A stretch of 41,434 bases of DNA, taken from positions 1 to 41,434 of the forward strand of contig JAKSJG010000011.1 in the NCBI GenBank assembly GCA_024398365.1. Reading direction: 5' to 3'. Positions 8,195 through 17,044 of this stretch are shown in pieces (the first letter of the stretch is position 1; each line of letters starts with the position of its first letter). Below the pieces are notes generated by a model, which worked only from the letters and a program-made list of their open reading frames with translations, ran no database searches and was not told the origin of the DNA. Position numbers and translations under genes: made by a program. This DNA comes from Bacteroidales bacterium (GTDB lineage Bacteria > Bacteroidota > Bacteroidia > Bacteroidales > UBA932).

Positions 8195-9100
8195 CTAGTC
8201 TCCGAACGGGTCGAACATAGTTGTGCTGAGGTATTTCTCGGCGCGGTCCGGGAACACCACTACGATGTTTCCGGATTTTATTTTCTCCGCGGTGCGGACG
8301 GCAGCAAGCATGGCTGCTCCGCTGCTCATGCCGGCGAATATGCCTTCCTTGGCTATGAGCTGGCGGGCCATCTCGATGGCTTCCTCGCTTTCGACCATCT
8401 CCTGGACATCGATCAGGTCAGGGTTGTAAATCTGAGGGACGATGGCTTCCTCCATGTTCTTGAGACCCTGGATGTAGTGGCCCTTGATAGGCTGGGCGCA
8501 GACTATCTTGATGTTCTGGTCCATTATCTTGAGGAATTTGGTAAGACCCATGAGGGTGCCGGAGGTGCCGATGGCGCCGACGAGGTAGTCGATCTTGCCT
8601 TCGCACTGCTGCCAGATCTCAATGGCTGTGCTCTTGTAGTGGGCCATGTAGTTGCCGGCGTTAGTGAACTGGTCCGGCATGAAGTATTTCTCAGGGTTCT
8701 CGTTGACGAGTTTGTGGGCGAGGCGGATGGCTCCGTCGGTGCCCTGGTCGGCAGGGGTGAGGATGACTTTTCCGCCGTAGGAACGGATGATTTTGCGGCG
8801 CTCGATGGAGACTGCGGAGCTCATGACAATCTCGACAGGGTAACCTTTTACGATGCCGGCGATGGCGAGGCCTATGCCTGTGTTGCCTGAGGTCGGCTCG
8901 ATGATGGTCTTGCCAGGGTAGAGTTTGCCTTCTTTTTCGGCCTGCTCGACCATGGCAATGGCGATGCGGTCTTTGATACTTCCCGTTGGGTTGAAGCCCT
9001 CAAGTTTGGCGTAGATGTTAACGTCTGGGTTGGGGCACAGCTTGTTGATGCGCACCATCGGGGTATTACCTATCGTCTTGAGAATGTTTTCCGCTATCAT
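8195..9100 (-). CDS. cysK: cysteine synthase A (O-acetylserine sulfhydrylase)
   Basis: 301-residue PLP enzyme that makes cysteine from O-acetylserine and sulfide. The PLP lysine is in NPTGSIKDRIA (Lys43), the phosphate-binding loop is PTSGNTGIG, and a GTSGT loop follows later. The C terminus ends in MFDPFGD. Length is normal for CysK/CysM, and CysM is the alternative. It sits on the minus strand downstream of an AsnC regulator and beside metY and thrA, so the block concerns sulfur amino acids. A hairpin element lies between it and the regulator gene. Confidence 0.9.
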   Translation of the reverse strand: MIAENILKTIGNTPMVRINKLCPNPDVNIYAKLEGFNPTGSIKDRIAIAMVEQAEKEGKLYPGKTIIEPTSGNTGIGLAIAGIVKGYPVEIVMSSAVSIERRKIIRSYGGKVILTPADQGTDGAIRLAHKLVNENPEKYFMPDQFTNAGNYMAHYKSTAIEIWQQCEGKIDYLVGAIGTSGTLMGLTKFLKIMDQNIKIVCAQPIKGHYIQGLKNMEEAIVPQIYNPDLIDVQEMVESEEAIEMARQLIAKEGIFAGMSSGAAMLAAVRTAEKIKSGNIVVVFPDRAEKYLSTTMFDPFGD

Positions 9101-9122
9101 CTGTTTCCAATTTTAAAGCCTG

Positions 9123-9130
9123 CAAAAATA
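9123..9130 (-). promoter_or_regulatory. -7 element TATTTTTG of cysK
   Basis: On the minus strand TATTTTTG matches TAnnTTTG and lies 22 nt upstream of ATG 9100. This suggests cysK has its own promoter instead of read-through from the asnC-like gene. Confidence 0.55.
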
Positions 9131-9169
9131 CAAAATAAAAATAAAAGAAAATACGTATAATCTACGCTT

Positions 9170-9339
9170 GAGCGCAATGCTGTTTCGAAAACGAATACAT
9201 CTCGCTCAGGTCGCGAGGGTGTTCACAGCGGGCATATAGATGCCCGCGGCCCGAGCAGCAGGGCTTCAGCCCGCCGGTGATTACAACTTATGCCGCATTC
9301 GCTCGACTGTATTCGTTTTCTCCACTATGCATTGCACTC
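9170..9339. repeat. ~170-bp hairpin-forming intergenic element
   Basis: The stretch 9101-9364 holds no gene. Within it, GAAAACGAATACA (9187-9199) is repeated inverted as TGTATTCGTTTTC (9308-9320). The arms extend outward imperfectly to GAGCGCAATGC (9170-9180) and GCATTGCACTC (9329-9339). Internal hairpins include GCGGGCAT...ATGCCCGC and GGGCT...AGCCC. The interior is GC-rich while the flanks are AT-rich. It has no coding content and could be a MITE-like element or a structured 3' region of the regulator mRNA. Confidence 0.6.
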
Positions 9340-9364
9340 ATATTGGATATTATTAGAGATATTA

Positions 9365-9832
9365 CTAGACATATATTCCGTAGCCCTGTTTGATTTCCTT
9401 CATGACGAAGGTGGAAAGGATGGAGCCGATGGACTCGACGGTGCCCAGGACATTGATGATGAAATCGTTGTAGTATTTCATGTCCGGGGCGTAGATCGTG
9501 AGTATGTAGTCGAACTCGCCGGCGACATTGTAGCAGGCGGAGACTTCTGGAATATTGCGTATCACCGAGACGAAATCCTTGGCTATGTCGCGGTTCATTT
9601 GCTTCAGCTTGACACTGCAGAATACCATCAGCCCGCGGCCCATCTTGTCCGGATCTAGAACGGCTGTATATTTCTTGATATAGCCCTCGTTCTCCAGACG
9701 CCTGATGCGCTCGAATACCGGAGTGGTGGAGAGGTTGACCTTCGCCGCGATCTCGCGTGTCGTCATCTTTGCATCGTCCTGAAGGCATCTCAATATCTTC
9801 AGGTCCATTTCGTCCAATGTGCTCGTGTTCAT
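9365..9832 (-). CDS. Lrp/AsnC family transcriptional regulator
   Basis: 155 residues starting at ATG 9832 (MNTSTLDEMDLKILRCL). The longer in-frame extension to 9910 would cover the promoter region and is not used. Residues 5-60 form the AsnC-type winged helix-turn-helix (DEMDLKILRCLQDDAKM, then TTREIAAKVNLSTTPVFERI). Residues about 65-150 form the RAM/ligand-binding domain with VSACYNVAGEFDYILTIYA. It is divergent from metY, and by position probably controls metY-thrA and itself in response to an amino acid such as methionine or cysteine; the ligand is an inference. Confidence 0.9.
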   Translation of the reverse strand: MNTSTLDEMDLKILRCLQDDAKMTTREIAAKVNLSTTPVFERIRRLENEGYIKKYTAVLDPDKMGRGLMVFCSVKLKQMNRDIAKDFVSVIRNIPEVSACYNVAGEFDYILTIYAPDMKYYNDFIINVLGTVESIGSILSTFVMKEIKQGYGIYV

Positions 9833-9907
9833 ATTTAATAAGCGGAAAAATATTCTTTTTAGCCGGCTATTCGCAGTAAAATATTTCAAATATTCTAATT
9901 TAGTCAG

Positions 9908-9915
9908 CAAAAATA
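9908..9915 (-). promoter_or_regulatory. -7 element TATTTTTG of the AsnC-type regulator gene
   Basis: Minus-strand TATTTTTG, about 75 nt upstream of ATG 9832. Twenty nucleotides upstream of it begins the palindrome at 9936-9947, which would cover its -33 region. Confidence 0.5.
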
Positions 9916-9935
9916 GAAATTATTTCCAAACTTCA

Positions 9936-9947
9936 CCGAATATTCGG
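9936..9947. promoter_or_regulatory. palindrome CCGAATATTCGG, candidate AsnC/Lrp operator
   Basis: A perfect 12-bp palindrome in the divergent promoter region of the regulator gene and metY. It lies 20 nt from the regulator's -7 element and 19 nt from metY's, so it covers the -33 region of both. AT-rich AATATTT words recur around 9885-9900, as often seen near Lrp/AsnC sites. Operator function is inferred from position. Confidence 0.5.
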
Positions 9948-9966
9948 AAAATTTCCAACGTTTGAG

Positions 9967-9974
9967 TAAATTTG
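9967..9974 (+). promoter_or_regulatory. -7 element TAAATTTG of metY
   Basis: Perfect TAnnTTTG, 20 nt before ATG 9995. It probably drives metY, thrA and the C69 peptidase gene together. Confidence 0.65.
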
Positions 9975-9994
9975 TGGCATTATATAATTGAATC

Positions 9995-11281
9995 ATGACA
10001 CAGAAAATCGATACCCTTTGCGTACAGGCCGGATACCAGCCTAAGCGCGGCGAACCTCGCCAGATGCCTATCATCCAGAGCACAACATTCAAGTATGAGA
10101 CCAGCGACCAGATGGGCCGCCTCTTCGACCTTGAGGATGCAGGCTACTTCTACACACGTCTCCAGAATCCTACCAACGATATGGTGGCAGCCCGCATTGC
10201 AGCCCTCGAGGGCGGCGTGGGTGCGATGCTCACCTCATCAGGACAAGCTGCGAACTTCTTCGCCTGCTTCAACATCTGCGAGGCCGGCGGACACATTATC
10301 AGCACATCCAGCATCTACGGCGGTACATTCAACCTGCTTGACACCACCATGCGCAAGATGGGCATCGACATCACATTCATCGATCAGGAAGCCTCTGACG
10401 AGGAATTCGAAGCAGCCTTCAAGCCTAACACCAAACTTCTCTTCGGCGAGACCCTGACCAATCCGAACGTCCGCGTCCTCGACATCGAGCGTCTCGCGAA
10501 GATCGCACACAAGCATGGTGTGCCTTTGATCGTAGATAACACGTTCCCGACACCGGTCAACTGCCGTCCGTTCGAATGGGGAGCCGACATCGTCACCCAT
10601 TCAACCACCAAATACATGGACGGACAGGGCGTGCAGGTAGGCGGCTGCATCGTTGACAGCGGCAACTTCGACTGGATGGCACATGCAGACAAGTTCCCGG
10701 GCCTCTGCACTCCTGATGCATCATACCACGGCCTCGTATATGCCGAGAAATTCGGCAAGGCCGCATATATCACAAAGTGCACAACTCATCTGATGCGTGA
10801 CCTCGGCTCCATCCAGGCTCCGCAGAACGCGTTCTACCTCGGCCTCGGCCTGCAGACACTGCACGTCAGGGTGGCACGCCACTGCAGCAGCGCCCAGACA
10901 GTCGCTGAATTCCTCCAGAACCATCCTGCTGTGAAGTGGATCAACTATCCTGGACTCAAGGGTGACAAGGAATACGAGCGTGCTCAGAAATATCTTCCTA
11001 ACGGCTCATGCGGCGTGATGGCATTCGCCCTCAAGGGCGACAGGGATTACGCCAACAGATTCATGGACGCCCTCAAGCTCATCACCATCGAGACCCACGT
11101 GGCAGACTGCCACACCTGCATACTGCACCCGGCATCCCATACACACCGTCAGCTCTCAGACGAGCAGCTGCTCGAGGCCGGCGTAGCACCGGATCTGATG
11201 CGTCTCAGCATAGGACTTGAGGCTCCTGAGGATATCATTGAAGATATCAAGAATGCAATCGCAATAGCAGACAACAAATAA
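9995..11281 (+). CDS. metY: O-acetylhomoserine sulfhydrylase / aminocarboxypropyltransferase
   Basis: 428-residue Cys/Met-metabolism PLP enzyme. The PLP lysine lies in HSTTKYMDGQG (Lys206). The opening TLCVQAGYQP, the block SSGQAANFFAC and the ~430-residue length fit the O-acetylhomoserine sulfhydrylase (MetY) branch; cystathionine gamma-synthases and methionine gamma-lyases are shorter (~390). The reaction is O-acetylhomoserine plus sulfide to homocysteine, the direct-sulfhydrylation route to methionine. thrA follows 22 nt downstream and supplies homoserine. Confidence 0.9.
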   Translation: MTQKIDTLCVQAGYQPKRGEPRQMPIIQSTTFKYETSDQMGRLFDLEDAGYFYTRLQNPTNDMVAARIAALEGGVGAMLTSSGQAANFFACFNICEAGGHIISTSSIYGGTFNLLDTTMRKMGIDITFIDQEASDEEFEAAFKPNTKLLFGETLTNPNVRVLDIERLAKIAHKHGVPLIVDNTFPTPVNCRPFEWGADIVTHSTTKYMDGQGVQVGGCIVDSGNFDWMAHADKFPGLCTPDASYHGLVYAEKFGKAAYITKCTTHLMRDLGSIQAPQNAFYLGLGLQTLHVRVARHCSSAQTVAEFLQNHPAVKWINYPGLKGDKEYERAQKYLPNGSCGVMAFALKGDRDYANRFMDALKLITIETHVADCHTCILHPASHTHRQLSDEQLLEAGVAPDLMRLSIGLEAPEDIIEDIKNAIAIADNK

Positions 11282-11303
11282 CAAAGATTTCCGAACTACA
11301 GAT

Positions 11304-13730
11304 ATGCACGTTCTCAAATTCGGCGGTACATCCGTCGCCAACGCTGAAAATATGTCCAGGGTCGTGTCCATTGTCTCTAAGGCAATGGAGGATGACCGCA
11401 CCATACTCGTATCATCAGCCATCAGCAAATGCACAGACACTCTCATCGAGATAGGTCACAGGGCCGCCCGCAAGGACGCCAGCTATGCTGAACTCATAGG
11501 TAGCCTCCAGCAGCGCCACAATGACATCATTGCCGAATTCCTTCCGCCGGACAGGTGGAAGAAGGTCATGGATGACTGCGATGCGATATTCAGCAACATA
11601 CGCGGCATCGCGCAGGGTGTCTGCCTCCTCGGCGAGCTCAGCCCGCTCAGCCTGGACGCCATCCAGGGCTGCGGCGAACTGCTCTCCACGACCATCCTGG
11701 CCGCCAAATTCGACACTCTCGGAGCCTCATACAAGTGGGTTGACTCCCGTGAGATATTCAAGACCACCGTTGCCGCAGGCAAGAATGTCCTTGACAACGA
11801 GGCCACGAAGGCCAATATCAAGGCCATGGTGGACAACAATCCGGACGTGCAGCTGTTCATTGCGCAGGGCTTCATCGCATCCGATGCCAAGGGCCGCATG
11901 ACCACTCTCGGCCGCGGCGGTTCCGACTACACGGCTTCGGTATTTGCCGTAGGCAGCGGCGCGAAGCAGCTCCAGATCTGGACCGACGTGTCCGGTATGA
12001 TGACGACCAACCCGAAGATCGTGCCGTCAGCGCATCCTATCGAGCATATCTCTTATCGCGCAGCTCTCGAGCTCTCGCACTTCGGCGCGAAGGTCATCTA
12101 TCCGCCGACCATTCAGCCGGTGGTCTCCGAAGGCATTCCTATCTATGTGAAAAACACCTTCAGGCCGCATGACTTCGGCACTCTGATTGAGAAGGAGCCG
12201 CCGTACAATGCGGACAATTTCATAGGCCTGTCCAATTCCGACAACATCGCGCTGCTCTCACTTGAAGGCAGCGGCATGGTCGGCATCCCGGGCTTCTCCA
12301 GCCGTCTCTTCGAGACCCTCGCACGCCACGACGTGAACATCATCCTGATCACCCAGGCTTCCTCTGTGCACACCATGTGCATCGCAGTCTCCGAGGCTGA
12401 TGCCGAAAAGGCAAAGGCCGCTGCAGACAGCACCTTCGCATACGAGATTGCCCTCGGCAAGCTCAATCCGCTCAAGGTGGAGAAGGGGTACTCCATTGTC
12501 TGCCTGGTCGGCGACAATCTGCTCAACCAGGTCGGTACCACGGGCAGGATGTTCGCGGCACTCGGCCGCGAGCGTATCAACATACGCGCGACTTCACAGG
12601 GCTCTTCCGAGCGCAACATATCCGTCATCGTACCGTCCACAAGCGTGGAGGAGGCAATACGCGCGATACATCACGAATTCTTCGACCGCAATTCGGAGAA
12701 GGTCATCAATGTATTCCTGACAGGTTGCGGCACAGTTGGCGGCTCTCTGCTCAAGCAGATCGCGGCCAACGCAGATGCCATCGCAGCCCGTAACGGCAAG
12801 CGCGTGAAGCTCGTCGGACTTGCAGACTGGCAGCATTATGTCATCGACAAGAACGGCCTGGACGCCGCTACGGCTGTCGGACTCCTTCCTGAAGGCGCCT
12901 CATCAGAGAACAATGGCTTCGTGGAAGCCCTGAAGGGCATTTCATTGGAAAATTCAGTCTTTGTGGACTGCACCGCAAGCAAGGATATCGCAGCACAGTA
13001 TCCGGTGCTCTTCAGACACGGATATTCGGTTGTGGCATGCAACAAGATCGCCTTCGCCGCACCTTACGCCGAATACAAGGCAATGAAGGACGAGGCGGTG
13101 CGCTGCGGAGTATCTGTACGCTACGAGACCACGGTCGGCGCAGCACAGCCTATGGTGGAGACAGTCACCCGTACCGTCAACGCCGGCGATGAGATAGAAC
13201 GCATCGAGGCGATACTTTCCGGTTCGCTCAACTATATCTTCAGCTCATACAAGGGAGCCGAAGGGCCTTCATTCGCGCAGATTGTCGATAAGGCACGCGA
13301 ACTGGGCTACACAGAGCCGGACCCGGGCATAGACCTCAGCGGACGCGACGTACTGCGCAAGATCATCATACTCTCGCGCGAGGCGGGACTTCCTCTTGAC
13401 GAGGCCGACGTGGAGCAGAAAGAGCTTCCGAAGCCTGAGGACGAAGCTGCATTCCGCAAGCTCTATGATGCTGCAGCAGCGGAAGGGAAGAAGCTCAGGT
13501 TCATCGCATCACTTGTCAAATCCGACGCCTCCGGCAGCTGCAACGGCTACAAGGCGGCCATCGGTCTCCGCGCCATAGGCGAAGAGCATCCTTTCTACAA
13601 TCTTAACGGTTCGGACAACAGCGCAATGTTCCAGACTGCGTTCTATCCTTCACCACTGGTGGTCAAGGGTGCCGGCGCAGGCGGGCCGCAGACCGCATCC
13701 GGACTTCTCAACGACATTTTATCATTATGA
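11304..13730 (+). CDS. thrA: bifunctional aspartokinase / homoserine dehydrogenase
   Basis: 808 residues. The N-terminal aspartokinase domain (about 1-290) opens with VLKFGGTSVANAENM and carries TTLGRGGSDYTAS. Two ACT-type regulatory segments follow (about 315-460, including ATSQGSSERNISVIV). The homoserine dehydrogenase domain starts at VFLTGCGTVGGSLLKQI (about 470), with VACNKIAFA, the GSLNYIFSSY block and ELGYTEPDPGIDLSGRDV. It makes aspartyl phosphate and reduces aspartate semialdehyde to homoserine, feeding threonine and methionine. Its stop overlaps the next start by 4 nt. Confidence 0.95.
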   Translation: MHVLKFGGTSVANAENMSRVVSIVSKAMEDDRTILVSSAISKCTDTLIEIGHRAARKDASYAELIGSLQQRHNDIIAEFLPPDRWKKVMDDCDAIFSNIRGIAQGVCLLGELSPLSLDAIQGCGELLSTTILAAKFDTLGASYKWVDSREIFKTTVAAGKNVLDNEATKANIKAMVDNNPDVQLFIAQGFIASDAKGRMTTLGRGGSDYTASVFAVGSGAKQLQIWTDVSGMMTTNPKIVPSAHPIEHISYRAALELSHFGAKVIYPPTIQPVVSEGIPIYVKNTFRPHDFGTLIEKEPPYNADNFIGLSNSDNIALLSLEGSGMVGIPGFSSRLFETLARHDVNIILITQASSVHTMCIAVSEADAEKAKAAADSTFAYEIALGKLNPLKVEKGYSIVCLVGDNLLNQVGTTGRMFAALGRERINIRATSQGSSERNISVIVPSTSVEEAIRAIHHEFFDRNSEKVINVFLTGCGTVGGSLLKQIAANADAIAARNGKRVKLVGLADWQHYVIDKNGLDAATAVGLLPEGASSENNGFVEALKGISLENSVFVDCTASKDIAAQYPVLFRHGYSVVACNKIAFAAPYAEYKAMKDEAVRCGVSVRYETTVGAAQPMVETVTRTVNAGDEIERIEAILSGSLNYIFSSYKGAEGPSFAQIVDKARELGYTEPDPGIDLSGRDVLRKIIILSREAGLPLDEADVEQKELPKPEDEAAFRKLYDAAAAEGKKLRFIASLVKSDASGSCNGYKAAIGLRAIGEEHPFYNLNGSDNSAMFQTAFYPSPLVVKGAGAGGPQTASGLLNDILSL

Positions 13731-15475
13731 GACAGATCATCCGCACTCTGCTCTGCCTGATGGCAGTGGCGCTTTTCACCTGCCGTATGCCGGCTGATGC
13801 CTGCACGGCGGTCTATATCGGACGCAATTGTTCCGCTTCCGGCAATGTCATCATTGCCCGCAGCGCAGATTCTCACAATTTTCTGAGGCATATCGAGATC
13901 GTTCCGGCACAGAAGGGAAAGCCCGGCAGGGTGATAAAGGACATGGACGGCTTCGTCTGGTCCCTGCCGGATGACACATACAAATACGTAGGCGTGCCTT
14001 ATGCCGACATCGTTGACATAGGACATTACGCCTCTGCCGTGACCAACGAATGCGGTCTGGCCATATCGGCAACTGTGACAGGCTACAACTGTCCGGCCGC
14101 GAAGGCAGCCGACCCGAACGTGCCTGACGGCATAAGTGAGAAGACCCTGCCAAGTATTCTTGCAGCCTGCTGCAGGACTGCGAGGGAGGCAGTCGAACTC
14201 ACAGCACGCATCGTTGACGAGAAAGGCAGCAGCGAGCAGAACGTGGTGATGATGGCTGACGCCAATGAAGCCTGGTATATGGAGATATACAGCGGCCATC
14301 AGTACTGCGCCGTGAAGATGCCGGAAGACCTTGTCGCCGTATTGGGCAATGAATTCATGCTCGGCACAGTGGAGGGCGGCGATGACAGCCTCATCTGCTC
14401 AGAAGGCCTGTTCAGCATTCCGGAAGCGAAGGGATTCGCCGTCAAGGAGGCTGACGGCAGGATGAACCTGAGCCGCACCTATATGGGCGACGGGAGGTAC
14501 TACGACTTCTCGCACATGCGCACCTGGCGCGGACATCAGCTGCTTGCGCCGGCCACGGCCGGCAAATACAACGCGAAGAAGGCCTATCCGCTGTTCTTCG
14601 CACCGGAAGGCAAGGTATCCCTCGCGCAGGTGATGTCACTGTTCCGCGACCGCTACCAGGGCACGCAGTATGATCCGGATGTCAACGGACGCCAGGACAT
14701 ACGAGTGATAGGCGAGGAGGAGCAGGGTATGGTGCACATCATCGAGGTCTATGACAACGTCCCAGCAGAGATGGCATGCGTCACATGGCTCACCCTTTCC
14801 GAGGCGGCATACGCGCCATTCATCCCGATTTCCAACGCCATCATTGACTGCGACAGGAGATATTCCCACGAAGTGACCCGTTTCGGCTATGACTCATCCT
14901 CAGCCACAATGCTCTACAAGAGGCTTAATTCGCTCTGCGCACAGAAGCGCCAGCTGTACGGTCCCAATGTACGCAAGTATTGGGAAGCCGTTGAGTCGCA
15001 TCTTATCGAAGAGATGCCGAAGGTGCTTGCAGAAGCGGCCTCAGGCAAATACGGCAAAGCCTGTCTTTCATCATATTGCAGGTCGCTGCAGGTGGAAGCT
15101 CTGAGCGATGCTCAGCGCATCTTTGACGAACTGACCTGGTATATGGTGAACAACACCTACACATATACCTACGATTACAGCTTCGAGACACTGAAGGATA
15201 CCAAGGCTGCAGATGCTGCGCCTTTCGACCCACTCTGCGATGTCGAACGTTTCGCCAAATGGGCGGGATGGAAGTCCGACGGTCTCACATTCACTTCAGC
15301 TGACGGTGCGAGTGTCATCTTCGAGACTTCAAACGGTCATAAGAATGACAGCGGCAGCATCTCCTTCAACAGCCGCGACGGTTTCAATTACCGCATAGAC
15401 GGCCGCGTCGAATCCATCGACGGCAAGCTCTATGCTCCTGTCACCGCCCTAGTCAGGGTGGGAATGATCAAGTAG
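13727..15475 (+). CDS. C69 family dipeptidase (secreted)
   Basis: 582 residues. The signal peptide ends ...MPADA, leaving Cys26 (CTAVYIGRN) as the new N-terminal residue, the expected Ntn nucleophile of peptidase family C69 (PepD-type dipeptidases). Family blocks follow: GNVIIARSAD, TNECGLAISATVT, VMMADANEAWYMEIYSG, and a conserved RTWRGHQLL. It probably degrades dipeptides in the periplasm. The start codon overlaps the thrA stop (ATGA), so translation is coupled to an amino-acid biosynthesis gene, an unusual partner that may only reflect operon drift. Confidence 0.88.
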   Translation: MRQIIRTLLCLMAVALFTCRMPADACTAVYIGRNCSASGNVIIARSADSHNFLRHIEIVPAQKGKPGRVIKDMDGFVWSLPDDTYKYVGVPYADIVDIGHYASAVTNECGLAISATVTGYNCPAAKAADPNVPDGISEKTLPSILAACCRTAREAVELTARIVDEKGSSEQNVVMMADANEAWYMEIYSGHQYCAVKMPEDLVAVLGNEFMLGTVEGGDDSLICSEGLFSIPEAKGFAVKEADGRMNLSRTYMGDGRYYDFSHMRTWRGHQLLAPATAGKYNAKKAYPLFFAPEGKVSLAQVMSLFRDRYQGTQYDPDVNGRQDIRVIGEEEQGMVHIIEVYDNVPAEMACVTWLTLSEAAYAPFIPISNAIIDCDRRYSHEVTRFGYDSSSATMLYKRLNSLCAQKRQLYGPNVRKYWEAVESHLIEEMPKVLAEAASGKYGKACLSSYCRSLQVEALSDAQRIFDELTWYMVNNTYTYTYDYSFETLKDTKAADAAPFDPLCDVERFAKWAGWKSDGLTFTSADGASVIFETSNGHKNDSGSISFNSRDGFNYRIDGRVESIDGKLYAPVTALVRVGMIK

Positions 15476-15500
15476 AGAAGCTGACGTGGCAGTCAGGCCA

Positions 15501-16979
15501 CTACTTTACATCGTCTGCAGCATTGATGAGGCTCCAGTAGAGAATCTGGGCTGCATCCTCGAGGGTTGATGGTTCCTGGATCTCCCAGCTGTCGCGAGGA
15601 TCGTGATAGAAGTTGTTTCCGCCATAGGCGGCGAAATCAACTGCCGGATAACTGGCCTTCATGAATACAGATCCGTCGGTGCGGGGGCGGGTGCGGAAGA
15701 ATGTCTTGTAAACCCAGAGGTATCTGTGTACATACTGAGAGTTGGCCGTTCTCACGTAGTCAGCGAGTTCAGGCATGTCATATCTGTAGCCCACTTGGAA
15801 TTTAGGTCCGATTCCGATCTGCTCGAGGTTGATGATGATCTTTGTCTTGTCCTTGGGGATGATCGGATGTTCGGTGTAATATGTACTTCCTGACAATCCG
15901 GCTTCCTCTCCGTCGATGCTCATAAGGACTATGCTTCTGCGCGGCTTCACCTTGCTCTTGGCGAGCGCTTCGGCAACACCGAGGATTGCTGCCGTGCAGG
16001 AGAGGTTGTCATTTGCTCCGGCGATATGATAAGGATTCATTCCGAGGTGGTCCAGGTGCGCAGCAAGGATGACATATTCGTCCTTGAGTACAGGGTCGCT
16101 GCCAGGGATCACACCGAAGATGTTGTATCCCTTTGCATCAGGATTGTAGGTGGTGGTCATCTTGACCTTAGCGTTGATTCCTGTGGCGAATGACGCAGGT
16201 TTCTGAGTCTTCTTGATCTCTTTCATCGTGGCGTGGTAGTCCTTGCCGACCTTGTTGAATATCTGGCATGCTACGGTGTCCTTGATGAATGCGTAGATGA
16301 ATGACGGGTCGTACGAGCCGTTAGGGCCTGCAGCCCAGTTATAAATCATGCCGATGGCTCCGTGCTTGACGGCGTTGGCCATCTTGCTCTGATGGAATGT
16401 GTGAGGATACCATTTTGCGATGGATGCGGAGTCTTTGCCGGTATTGGGTGTCTCGCCTGCGATAAGGACAATCTTGCCGCGAACGTCGATATTCTCGTAA
16501 TCATCGTATCCGAGCTCGGGAGCGGTGACGCCATAGCCGGCGAATACTATCTCGGCATCAGCCAAACCGTTTGCGGAAGTGCCGCCGGCATACCATTCCT
16601 TAGCCCATTCGAGCTTCTTGCCGTCAATCTTGACATAGCATTTTCCAGTGATTTCGACGCCCGGATGGTGCGGATATACCTGGCAGTAGCCCTGTGTGCC
16701 CGGGAGCGAATCCAGACCGAATTCGGAGAACTTGCCGCATACAAAATCAACTGCACGCTTCATTCCCTTGGTGCCCACGAGACGACCCTGGTAAATAGTG
16801 GAGTCGGAGAGGTGCTTCACGTAATTGAAGAGCTTGTCACCTTTGATATTGTCAAACATCGCGTCCAGATAAGCGCGGTCGCGTTTGGACACGGTCTGCG
16901 CAGAGGTTGCGGGTTGCGATGACAGCAGCACTGCGGAGAGTGCCAGCGCGCGGAAAAGAGCTTTGAAGATTGATTTCAT
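15501..16979 (-). CDS. M28 family zinc aminopeptidase with PA domain (secreted)
   Basis: 492 residues with a signal peptide (cleavage near ATSAQ). A protease-associated domain lies at about 125-290, inserted before the catalytic part. The M28 zinc ligands are recognisable: AAHLDHLG (HxD), GANDNLSC (bridging Asp), DGEEAGLSGS (Glu-Glu), NLEQIG (Glu where Asp is most common) and FYHDPRDS (final His). It probably removes N-terminal residues from peptides outside the cytoplasm. It converges on the C69 peptidase gene; a GTGGC/GCCAC stem spans the 25-nt gap. Confidence 0.9.
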   Translation of the reverse strand: MKSIFKALFRALALSAVLLSSQPATSAQTVSKRDRAYLDAMFDNIKGDKLFNYVKHLSDSTIYQGRLVGTKGMKRAVDFVCGKFSEFGLDSLPGTQGYCQVYPHHPGVEITGKCYVKIDGKKLEWAKEWYAGGTSANGLADAEIVFAGYGVTAPELGYDDYENIDVRGKIVLIAGETPNTGKDSASIAKWYPHTFHQSKMANAVKHGAIGMIYNWAAGPNGSYDPSFIYAFIKDTVACQIFNKVGKDYHATMKEIKKTQKPASFATGINAKVKMTTTYNPDAKGYNIFGVIPGSDPVLKDEYVILAAHLDHLGMNPYHIAGANDNLSCTAAILGVAEALAKSKVKPRRSIVLMSIDGEEAGLSGSTYYTEHPIIPKDKTKIIINLEQIGIGPKFQVGYRYDMPELADYVRTANSQYVHRYLWVYKTFFRTRPRTDGSVFMKASYPAVDFAAYGGNNFYHDPRDSWEIQEPSTLEDAAQILYWSLINAADDVK

Positions 16980-17001
16980 AACTTTGCTTTTAACTTCTCT
17001 A

Positions 17002-17009
17002 CAAATGTA
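17002..17009 (-). promoter_or_regulatory. -7 element TACATTTG of the M28 peptidase gene
   Basis: Minus-strand TACATTTG, 22 nt upstream of ATG 16979. Only one base separates it from the plus-strand -7 element of ridA, so the two promoters are back to back. Confidence 0.6.
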
Positions 17010-17010
17010 C

Positions 17011-17018
17011 TAAATTTG
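17011..17018 (+). promoter_or_regulatory. -7 element TAAATTTG of the ridA operon
   Basis: Plus-strand TAAATTTG, 26 nt before ATG 17045. Its upstream half lies inside the M28 promoter, so polymerase binding at one should interfere with the other. Confidence 0.6.
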
Positions 17019-17044
17019 CCATAATTATAACAATATACATTAGT

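Noticed and set aside
8177-8205. GAGAC-CTA-GTCTC hairpin between the glycerophosphodiesterase and cysK
   Set aside because: 5-bp stem partly inside the cysK stop region with no U-run; probably chance.
15486-15502. GTGGC/GCCAC stem between the two convergent peptidase genes as terminator
   Set aside because: Only 5 bp, no U-run, and it overlaps a stop codon; too weak to call.
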